Below are positions 5,705-12,087 of a DNA stretch of 13,176 nt, piece after piece. Positions within the stretch are counted from its first letter, which is position 1. Every line of letters begins with the position of its first letter. The notes beneath the pieces were generated by a model. That model ran no database searches and was not told the origin of the DNA. It saw only the letters and a list, made by a program, of their open reading frames with translations. Both the position numbers and the translations under genes were made by a program. This stretch comes from CAYQTO01 sp964420455 (GTDB lineage Bacteria > Sumerlaeota > Sumerlaeia > SLMS01), in NCBI GenBank assembly GCA_964420455.1, contig CAYQTO010000103.1:1-13176 (forward strand), written 5' to 3'.

Positions 5705-8700
5705 TCAGTGATAAAGCATCCAGGCCTCTTCGCCGACGCCGGTGGTGCCACTACCGAAGGTGTTGCCGGAAAGGCCGAGTTCGTAGATGAACTGAACTTC
5801 CCACGGCTCGATGAGGCGGTTCCACAGGGCGAGGTCGTCCATCTCGCCAAAGAGGACGCGGCTGAGGTCGGTAAGGTGGGAGCCCGGTTCCTCGATGAGA
5901 CCCCAGTCCTGACCGAGGAAGAACCCGCGTCCCTGGTCCACGGTGCCGACCGTGCTGACGTCACGCTGCTCGAGGAGCACGTTGTTCACGTAGAAGCTGA
6001 GCAGGCCGTCGCGATCGACCGTGAGGACCAGGTGGGCCCACTGGTCGACGGGGATGTCGCTGCCCGGGTCGTTGGCGATGCTGTTCACGGCGTACTTGGG
6101 GTTGTCGCGGCGGAACTGCATGCCCCAGCCCGGGTTCGCGTCGCTGCGGAAGTTCTTGTTTCCGAAGAGCGCCGAGAAGCGGTTATGGACGGTGTCGGCA
6201 TTCACCGTGCCGCCGTTGTCCGTCGGGTTGAACCACAGGGAGAGGGAGAAGTCCGTGGAGGTGCCGAACTGGAGGTTCGGGGCGTCCTCGATGAAGGCGT
6301 AGTCCTGGGGATTGCCGGGGAAGTCGAGGGCCTGGCCCACGGCGCCGGGGACGAAGGTGAGCGGGGTGACCGTCCGGCCATCGCCCCAAGCGGTCGTGTC
6401 GTTGTTCCACGAGGCCGAGTTGTTGGTGCCGTCGGGCGCCGTGTCGATCAGGTTCCCCTCGAACTGCAGGTGGACCTGGAGGTTGTTGAGGAGGTCGCTG
6501 GCCTGCACCGTATAGACGCCTGGATTGAGGTCGAAAACCTCGTCGCCGAAGCCGCCGGTGGCATAGGAGAGGGTGAGGGTCGCGTCACGCTCGCCGAGCT
6601 GGCCGAGGTCGGCGTTCCAGGTGACCGTGATGGGAAGGGACTCGGAGGGATTGAGCTGGGTGGTGGAGGCGATGCCGCCGATGGTGAACTCGCCGATATC
6701 GGCGCCGGACAGGGTGGGGACGTTCACGTCAACGGGCAGGAGGCCGTTGTTGGTGACCGTGAGGGTGAGGACCTCCGGGGTCGGGGTTTCGGAGGTGAGG
6801 TAGAACGGCGCCGCGTTGGTCCAGTCGGCGTCGGCGACGACAACGGGGGCGGGGGCCGGAGCGACCGAGGTCACCGGGTTGCCCTCGAGCCCTTCGTTGT
6901 AGATCAGGGCCATTTCCGTCGGGGTCAGGGCGCGGCGCCAGATGGCGACCTCGTCCATCTCGCCGAAGAGGACGCGGCTGAGGTCGTTGAGGTGCTCGGC
7001 GGTCTGCTCGAAGAGGCCCCAGTCCTGGCCGAGGAGGAAGTCGCGCGACTGGTCCATGTCGCCGATGGCGCTCATGTCCGAGGACTGGAGAAGGGTGCCG
7101 TTGACGAAGAAGCTGACGTTGCCGTCGCGGTCACAGACGAGGCCGATGTGGGCCCACTGGTCGACGGGGATGTCGCTGCCGGGGTCGTTGGCGATGCTGG
7201 CGGCGCCGTCGGCCACGCCGAACTTCGGGTTGTCGCGGCGGAACTGGACACCCCAGCCCGGGTTGCTGTCCGTGCGGAAATTCTTGTTGGTCAGCATCGC
7301 CGGGAACCGGTTGTGAATCGTGTCCGAGTTCACCGTGCCGCCGTTGTCCGTCGGGTTGAACCACAGCGAGAGGGAGAAGTCGGTGGAGGCGCCGAACTGG
7401 AGGTTGGTGTCGTCCGCCAGGACGGCGTAGTCCTGCGGGTTGCCGGGGAAATCGAGGGCCTGGCCCACGGCGCCGGGAACGAAGGTCAGCGGTGTGACCG
7501 TCCGTCCGTCGGTCCACAGGCTCACGTCGTCGTTCCACGTGATGACATTGGTGACGGGGTCCGTGGAGGCGTCGGTCAGATTGCCGTCAAACGGGAAGTA
7601 GGCCACCAGGTCGGTCTCGATCGTGGGGATCACGTTGGCGACGATGGCCACGTCCTTGGTGGTGGGGCTGGGGAAGTTGGAAGGGTCGTTGTGGTCGAAG
7701 GTGAGGGTGGCGGTCCGCTCGCCTTCGGGCGGGGTGGCCACGGTGCCACCAATCGTCGGGTCCCAGCTGATCTCAACGGTCAGGGTCTCGCCCGTGTTGA
7801 GCGGCGAGGAGCCGGAGACGATCGAGGTGGAGAACTCCGCCGCGTCGGTGCCGGTCAGGACGAAGTTGCCGACGGTGAGAGGCTCCGAGCCGATGTTCTC
7901 GATCGTGAAGGTGCGCGCGGCGGTGAAGAAGGACTGGGCCTGCACGCCCATGTCGACGTTGCTGACGGTGGAGAGGCCGGGAATGCCGGTGGTGATGTCG
8001 CTGACGGCGATGTTGTTGCGGCCGCTGCCGAAGACGGTCTTCACCTCGGCCTCGGTCAGCGCCCGGCGCCAGATCGCGAGGTCGTCGATCTCACCGATAA
8101 AGGGCGGGAGCGTGATCGGGTCGCCGGCCACGCCGATGTTGAGCGGACGCCGGACGCCCTCGTCGCTCACCTCGAGGTTGCCCGAAAGACGCGTCGTGTT
8201 CGTCTCCACGTCTGTCAGCACGCCATTGATGAAGATGGCGCCGGCGGTGTCGCGATCGGTCACGACCGCGATGTGCGTCCACTCGTCCGTGGAGGCGAAG
8301 TTACCGAGCAGGTCGCCGTATTCCGACTCCTTGACGTACTGGGAGGCACGCCCCTCGTTTTCGCCGTGCCAGTGGAACTCGTACTGGGTCTCGTTGGGAC
8401 GGCCCTGGCCGTCGACGATGATCTGGGCGGTCCAGCCGCCGTCGGCCCGCGAGCCGTCGTCATCGTCCGAGCGGTTCAGGATCGGGGTACGGGTCACGTA
8501 GGGGTTGCTCGGCAGGTTGGAGAGGTCACCGGTCAGCCGAATCCAGAACGCGTAGGTGAAGTCGGTGGAGGTGCCGAAGCTGAGATCGGAGGGGTCGCCG
8601 AGGCTGACGTAGCCGGTGCCGTCGCCGGGGAGCGAAAGCGCGCCCGCGCCGACCTGGCCCGCCACATAGGCCTCAACACCGTTGGGGGCCGTCGGGGTGA

Positions 8701-8839
8701 TCCCCGCGCCGCTCCCGGCGTTGGTCAAGTTGTTGTCAAAAGGGAGATGCAGGACGAGATCCTGGGTGATCTGTGCCTGTACAGCCCCTACGGTGAAAGC
8801 CGAGCACAAAAGGCCCATCACAGGATGAAGACGCTTCAC
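5705..8839 (-). CDS. Large secreted protein with three LamG-like (concanavalin-fold) domains
   Basis: A 1044-residue exported protein of unknown ligand. It starts with KR and a hydrophobic signal peptide with likely cleavage after AVQA (residue 22). Three LamG/jelly-roll domains follow, at about 27-268, 400-650 and 777-1018; each begins with an L/Q-x-x-x-F-D/E-G-N-type strand and ends in GE(I/M)D(D/E)(L/V)A(I/L)W. Between them lie two beta-sandwich spacers, 285-395 (TFTIENIGSEPLTVGNF, choice-of-anchor D/ASPM-like) and about 675-760. LamG folds usually bind glycans or proteins, so adhesion or matrix contact is likely but inferred. No enzyme motif, PEP-CTERM tail or membrane anchor is seen. The start is GTG (8837-8839), with AAGGAG 11 bases upstream; it supplies the basic n-region. 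Domains 2 and 3 share a highly similar front half. It follows the pilin gene by 148 bp and ends at a strong terminator. Confidence 0.87.
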   Translation of the reverse strand: MKRLHPVMGLLCSAFTVGAVQAQITQDLVLHLPFDNNLTNAGSGAGITPTAPNGVEAYVAGQVGAGALSLPGDGTGYVSLGDPSDLSFGTSTDFTYAFWIRLTGDLSNLPSNPYVTRTPILNRSDDDDGSRADGGWTAQIIVDGQGRPNETQYEFHWHGENEGRASQYVKESEYGDLLGNFASTDEWTHIAVVTDRDTAGAIFINGVLTDVETNTTRLSGNLEVSDEGVRRPLNIGVAGDPITLPPFIGEIDDLAIWRRALTEAEVKTVFGSGRNNIAVSDITTGIPGLSTVSNVDMGVQAQSFFTAARTFTIENIGSEPLTVGNFVLTGTDAAEFSTSIVSGSSPLNTGETLTVEISWDPTIGGTVATPPEGERTATLTFDHNDPSNFPSPTTKDVAIVANVIPTIETDLVAYFPFDGNLTDASTDPVTNVITWNDDVSLWTDGRTVTPLTFVPGAVGQALDFPGNPQDYAVLADDTNLQFGASTDFSLSLWFNPTDNGGTVNSDTIHNRFPAMLTNKNFRTDSNPGWGVQFRRDNPKFGVADGAASIANDPGSDIPVDQWAHIGLVCDRDGNVSFFVNGTLLQSSDMSAIGDMDQSRDFLLGQDWGLFEQTAEHLNDLSRVLFGEMDEVAIWRRALTPTEMALIYNEGLEGNPVTSVAPAPAPVVVADADWTNAAPFYLTSETPTPEVLTLTVTNNGLLPVDVNVPTLSGADIGEFTIGGIASTTQLNPSESLPITVTWNADLGQLGERDATLTLSYATGGFGDEVFDLNPGVYTVQASDLLNNLQVHLQFEGNLIDTAPDGTNNSASWNNDTTAWGDGRTVTPLTFVPGAVGQALDFPGNPQDYAFIEDAPNLQFGTSTDFSLSLWFNPTDNGGTVNADTVHNRFSALFGNKNFRSDANPGWGMQFRRDNPKYAVNSIANDPGSDIPVDQWAHLVLTVDRDGLLSFYVNNVLLEQRDVSTVGTVDQGRGFFLGQDWGLIEEPGSHLTDLSRVLFGEMDDLALWNRLIEPWEVQFIYELGLSGNTFGSGTTGVGEEAWMLYH

Positions 8840-8850
8840 AGGATTTCTTG

Positions 8851-8856
8851 CTCCTT
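8851..8856 (-). promoter_or_regulatory. Ribosome binding site of LamG gene
   Basis: AAGGAG on the minus strand, 11 bases before a GTG codon. It decides for the GTG start over the ATG at residue 8, because the latter would lose the Lys-Arg signal-peptide n-region and be much too far from this site. Confidence 0.6.
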
Positions 8857-8940
8857 GCGAAAAGTTGGAAAGAGACGAACTCGAAATAGGAAGGAACCTG
8901 CCTGTCTGCTCGCTTTCCGCGCCTCACGAAGCGCCAAGGA

Positions 8941-8959
8941 TTTCCTTAATTTAAGGAAA
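8941..8959. repeat. AT-rich 19-bp palindrome between pilin and LamG genes
   Basis: TTTCCTTAATTTAAGGAAA is a perfect inverted repeat of 9-bp arms about one central T, in an otherwise GC-rich neighbourhood. It lies 28 bp after the pilin stop and about 100 bp before the LamG start. No T-run follows it on the minus strand, so it is not a standard terminator; it may be a protein-binding site or an mRNA hairpin that separates expression of the two genes (inference). Confidence 0.55.
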
Positions 8960-8987
8960 GGTGTGAAGAAACCAGCGCGTTATGGTC

Positions 8988-9647
8988 TCACGGTCCAAAG
9001 AAAAGGTAGGGTTCAAACCCGGTGCGGCTGTGGTAAATGATGTTGCCCTCGCTGATGGTCCCGTTGGTGGGGTCGTAGAAGGCGAGGATGCCGGTGGAGC
9101 GGTTGTAGCGGGCGTTGGGGCCGATCCCCTGGAGCGTCCACTCGTTGTCCTTCAGGCCGTAGATGGCGTTCGAATCGAGCCCCTCGAACCGGCTGTCGTT
9201 GTCGACATAAAAGTAGGTGTGGGGGGGAAGCTGGTCGTTGGAGACAAGTTCGGGTCCGGTAATGCCCGTGGAGCGCCCCCCGGGGCCTGTTGCAAAGGGA
9301 TCATCAGGGAGCGAGGAGATGTAGGCGATCGGGGTGGTGAGGGGGACGAGAATGCCGGCGACGCCGCCGCGGCGGTTCTGGAAAATAGGAACCCCGAAGA
9401 TGTCCCGTCCAACCGACCGGGCCTCCGAAAGGTCGTCATCCCAGAAATCGATCGGCAGGAGTGCCCGATCCACCAGGTTGGCCTGAATCGCCCCCGCGAG
9501 CGCCCTCATATCATTTTTGGAACGGGAAACCTTCGTGCGCGTTTGCGCTTCCAGAAAGTTGGGTACGGCGATCGCCGCAAGAATGGCAATGATCGCCACC
9601 ACAATAAGAAGCTCGATTAGGGTAAACCCTTTCGACGCAATGCGCAC
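8988..9647 (-). CDS. Type IV pilin-like / type II secretion pseudopilin (prepilin N-methylation domain)
   Basis: A 219-residue prepilin. A seven-residue leader MRIASKG is followed by F-T-L-I-E-L-L and a single hydrophobic helix to about residue 27. Cleavage is expected after the Gly by prepilin peptidase, with methylation of the Phe; the conserved Glu at mature position 5 is present. After VPNFLEAQTRTKVSRSKNDM comes a variable C-terminal region with no cysteine pair. The start was set at GTG (9645-9647) because GAGGT lies seven to eight bases upstream and it gives a short leader; an ATG at 9722 would give a 32-residue leader and lies within the AT-rich leader DNA. The protein is either a pilus subunit or a pseudopilin of a secretion system; the sequence does not decide. 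It precedes the secreted LamG protein gene on the same strand, and pilT-type motors lie about 1.3 kb upstream. Confidence 0.9.
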   Translation of the reverse strand: MRIASKGFTLIELLIVVAIIAILAAIAVPNFLEAQTRTKVSRSKNDMRALAGAIQANLVDRALLPIDFWDDDLSEARSVGRDIFGVPIFQNRRGGVAGILVPLTTPIAYISSLPDDPFATGPGGRSTGITGPELVSNDQLPPHTYFYVDNDSRFEGLDSNAIYGLKDNEWTLQGIGPNARYNRSTGILAFYDPTNGTISEGNIIYHSRTGFEPYLFFGP

Positions 9648-9695
9648 AGGGGCGACCTCACTTGAATGGGGAGTAAATGACGTGGAGATCAATCT

Positions 9696-9758
9696 AGTAT
9701 ATAACTTCGTATGACACATCAAGTGACAAAAGATTGTCTGTCTGTCAACTCATTGACA
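9696..9758 (-). promoter_or_regulatory. Candidate promoter/operator of the pilin gene
   Basis: An AT-rich stretch in GC-rich DNA just upstream of the pilin start. On the minus strand TATACT (complement of 9696-9701) could be a -10 box; the best -35 match is TTGATG with a short 15-bp spacing, so the match is imperfect. TGACA or its complement TGTCA recurs at 9712, 9724, 9743 and 9754, and TGTCAA-TGAG-TTGACA forms an inverted repeat at the far end. This suggests a regulator-binding region, but is read by eye only. Confidence 0.35.
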
Positions 9759-9804
9759 AAATATATCGTAAACGCCAGCTACCGTAACCTACCTTATGGG
9801 CAGA

Positions 9805-9884
9805 ATGGGCCGAGCCCATCGGGGAGGCCTTCAGCGAGAAAGGGCCACGGGGCACACAGCCCCGGCGGGGGTTCCACCGATGGG
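9805..9884. repeat. Nested inverted repeats between rmlD and the pilin gene
   Basis: In the 252-bp gap, ATGGGC-CGA-GCCCAT (9805-9819) is a short hairpin. CCCATCGG (9815-9822) also pairs with CCGATGGG (9877-9884), enclosing CGGGGC-ACACA-GCCCCG (9848-9864). The two structures share the CCCAT arm and so are mutually exclusive. No T-run follows, so it is not a classical terminator for rmlD, though it may slow or stop transcription there. Confidence 0.4.
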
Positions 9885-9899
9885 GGATGGCGAGGGCGG

Positions 9900-10814
9900 C
9901 TAGGCGCGGAGGGCGCGGGGGGAGGGAACGGCGTTTTCCGGAATGTCGGCGGAATACTCGCGGCGGCGGAAGTACTCGCGGAGGGAATCGCGCCAATCGG
10001 GGAGGAGCCGAAGGCCAAGGCCGGCGAAGCGCGTGTTCTCCAGGACGGAGTACTTGGGCCGCTCGGCGTGGGAGCGGAACTGCTCGCTGAGGATCGGGCG
10101 GACGACGACCTCGTTGCGGCCGGCGACGGCGAAGACCTCGCGGGCGAAGTCGAACCACGAGCACTGACCGGAGTTGGTGACGTGGAAGACCCCGTACACG
10201 TTCACGTCCACGAGGGTGACGAGGGCCTGAGCCAGGTCGAAGGTGAAGGTGGGCCGGCCAACCTGGTCATTGATAAGCGAGAGGGTACTCCGTGATTCGC
10301 TGACCCGGAGCATGGTTTCGATGAAGTTCCGGGTGTAGTCGCCCCCGAGGCCGTTGAGCCAGCTGGTGCGGACGACCTTGAACTTTTCCAGGAGGGTGGC
10401 GGTGTAGGTCTCGCCGAGGAGCTTGCTGTTGCCGTAGACGTTGATGGGGTTAGGGCGTTCGTCCTCGCGATAGGGTTCCCCCTTGCGTCCGTCGAAGACG
10501 TAATCGGTGGAGAGGTAGATGAGCTCGATGTCGAGTTCCCGGGAGAAAAAGGCGAGGTTCTTGGTGCCCTCGGCGTTCACGGCGTAGGCGAGGAGGGGTT
10601 CCTTCTCGGCGCGGTCGACGAAGGTGAAGGCGGCGCAGTGGATGATGTGGCTGGGACGATGACGGGCGAGGGTATCGCGGACTTGGGCGAGGTTGGTGAT
10701 GTCCATGTCCGCCTGGGTGGTGCCGATGGCCTTGAGGCCGGCGTCGCGCCGCAGCAGGCGCATGACCTCGGTTCCCAACATGCCGTCGGCGCCCGTCACC
10801 AGGATCGTCTTCAC
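9900..10814 (-). CDS. rmlD: dTDP-4-dehydrorhamnose reductase
   Basis: A 304-residue SDR enzyme that reduces dTDP-4-dehydro-L-rhamnose to dTDP-L-rhamnose, the last step of rhamnose-donor synthesis (also named rfbD). Seen: TGADGMLG (residues 7-14), the CAAFTFVDRAEKE segment (60-72), STDYVFDG (102-109), catalytic Y127/K131 in VYGNSKLLGE, RTSWLNG (149-155), DQVGRPTFTFDLAQAL (183-198) and RPKYSVLEN (252-260). The length is normal. The GTG start (10812-10814) was chosen because it places VKTILVTG at the usual N-terminus; the in-frame ATG at 10866-10868 would add 18 unconserved residues. The ribosome binding site is weak (AAAGG, 11 bases away). The rmlA/B/C partners are not in the window. The gene follows pilT by 103 bp on the same strand. 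The substrate is by family; a paralogue acting on another 4-keto sugar is possible. Confidence 0.88.
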   Translation of the reverse strand: MKTILVTGADGMLGTEVMRLLRRDAGLKAIGTTQADMDITNLAQVRDTLARHRPSHIIHCAAFTFVDRAEKEPLLAYAVNAEGTKNLAFFSRELDIELIYLSTDYVFDGRKGEPYREDERPNPINVYGNSKLLGETYTATLLEKFKVVRTSWLNGLGGDYTRNFIETMLRVSESRSTLSLINDQVGRPTFTFDLAQALVTLVDVNVYGVFHVTNSGQCSWFDFAREVFAVAGRNEVVVRPILSEQFRSHAERPKYSVLENTRFAGLGLRLLPDWRDSLREYFRRREYSADIPENAVPSPRALRA

Positions 10815-10917
10815 GCGTCGCTTTGCCTTTCCGGGCCGGGGGGCATGGGGCGCCCGGGCCGCTCGCATCAGGTCTAGAGTGCGGTGCTTTGCCCACCGGT
10901 GCCACCGGAAAATCGGG

Positions 10918-11985
10918 TCAAGCGATCCCCCGGGGGGCAAACTGGGCGAACCGTTCCTTGTCCAGCGCCTTCATGTAGGCCTCGACGCCTTCGATCAGGT
11001 CCTGCTGGAGGTAGCGCTCGATACAGTCGTCCATCAGCTGCATCCCCAGGGCCCGATTCGACATGATGACCTGCGTCAGCATGTTGTTCTTCCCCTCGCG
11101 GATCGAGTTGGAAACGGCAAGAGTCTGGATGAGGATTTCGTGGGCGGCGATGCGTCCCTTGCCGCCTTTCTTCTTGAGGAGCAGTTGGGCGCAGATCGCC
11201 TTGAGGGTGATGGAGAGGGATTGGCGGATGGCCTCCTGCTGCTGGGCGGGAAAGACGTCGATCATGCGGTCGACGGTCTTGACCGCGCTGTTGGTGTGGA
11301 GGGTGCCAAAGACGAGGGTGCCCATCTCGGCGGCGCTGACCGCGAGGCCGATGGTCTCGAGGTCGCGCATCTCGCCCACCAGCAGCACGTCGATGTCCTG
11401 GCGCGAGGCGGAGCGCAGCGCGTCGGCGAACGTTGGGACATCCATGCCCACCTCGCGCTGGACCACGACGGACTTCTTCGGCGGATGCACGAATTCCACC
11501 GGCTCCTCGACGGTGACGATGTGGCGGGCGCTGGTGCTGTTGATGTGGTCGATGACACCGGCGAGGGTGGTCGACTTGCCGGAGCCGGTGGGGCCGGTGA
11601 CGAGGCACAGGCCGACCTTGTCGGCGAAGGTGCGCAGGACCTCCGGCGCGCCGAGGTCGTCGAGGGTGAGAATCCTCGAGGGGATCGTCCGGAAGACGGC
11701 GCCGTAGCCGGCATACTGGCGGTTGTAGTTGGCGCGAAAGCGCGCCTTGTCCTCGTACGCGTAGGCAAAATCGAGGTCGCCGGACTTCTCGAAGCGGGAC
11801 CACCGCTTGGGGTGGCAGATTTCCTCGAGCATGGACCGGAGGTGGTCGCGCTCGAGGGGCCCGGTGCCGTCGATGGCCCGCACCTCGCCGTGGAGGCGGA
11901 GCTTGGGGGGCTGGCCTTCCGACAGGTGCAGGTCTGACGCGCCGGAATCCAGCATGACGTCGAAGAGTTGGTCGATGACGGCCAT
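10918..11985 (-). CDS. pilT: Type IV pilus retraction ATPase PilT (first copy)
   Basis: A 355-residue hexameric ATPase of the secretion-ATPase superfamily that depolymerises type IV pili at the inner membrane. The N-terminal PAS-like segment has GASDLHLSEGQPP (15-27). Walker A GPTGSGKST is at 131-139, the Asp-box segment TVEEPVEF at 158-165, Walker B LLVGEMRDLET around E205, the His box GTLHTNS at 227-233, and a C-terminal AVSNSIREGK (290-299), close to the PilT AIRNLIRE motif. Oddities: the Asp box reads EEP rather than the usual EDP, and the Walker B preface reads QDIDV instead of DPD. The ATG at 11983-11985 matches the family start; the ribosome binding site is weak (GGAG, 13 bases). It follows a second pilT-type gene by 102 bp, probably in one operon. 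PilU or a twitching-specific paralogue cannot be excluded. Confidence 0.93.
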   Translation of the reverse strand: MAVIDQLFDVMLDSGASDLHLSEGQPPKLRLHGEVRAIDGTGPLERDHLRSMLEEICHPKRWSRFEKSGDLDFAYAYEDKARFRANYNRQYAGYGAVFRTIPSRILTLDDLGAPEVLRTFADKVGLCLVTGPTGSGKSTTLAGVIDHINSTSARHIVTVEEPVEFVHPPKKSVVVQREVGMDVPTFADALRSASRQDIDVLLVGEMRDLETIGLAVSAAEMGTLVFGTLHTNSAVKTVDRMIDVFPAQQQEAIRQSLSITLKAICAQLLLKKKGGKGRIAAHEILIQTLAVSNSIREGKNNMLTQVIMSNRALGMQLMDDCIERYLQQDLIEGVEAYMKALDKERFAQFAPRGIA

Positions 11986-12087
11986 GGGCGGGGGAAAGCT
12001 CCGGAGGATGGTCCACCAAACCGCCCGGGCGGCGGCGGGGACAAGGGGAGGATGCGGGGGCGGCCCGTCGGGGCGGTGGAGGTGGAT

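Noticed and set aside
5708..9040. Open reading frame of 1110 codons on the plus strand, opposite the LamG gene
   Set aside because: It is the antisense frame of a high-GC gene; its translation is low-complexity (Gly, Glu, Val, Ala, Asp, Arg rich) with internal repeats that only mirror the LamG duplication, and it lacks a plausible start signal or known fold. Similar long antisense frames lie opposite malQ (3393-4982) and opposite the dehydratase/nucleotidyltransferase (31-1383).
9701..9712. ATAACTTCGTAT, identical to 12 of the 13 bases of a loxP arm
   Set aside because: The second arm and the 8-bp spacer arrangement are missing and no phage or Cre-type gene is near; it overlaps a likely promoter region. 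Taken as chance.
12021..12032. CCGCCCGGGCGG palindrome between the two pilT genes
   Set aside because: A self-complementary GC-rich 12-mer is expected by chance at this composition, allows only a four-pair hairpin, and has no T-run.
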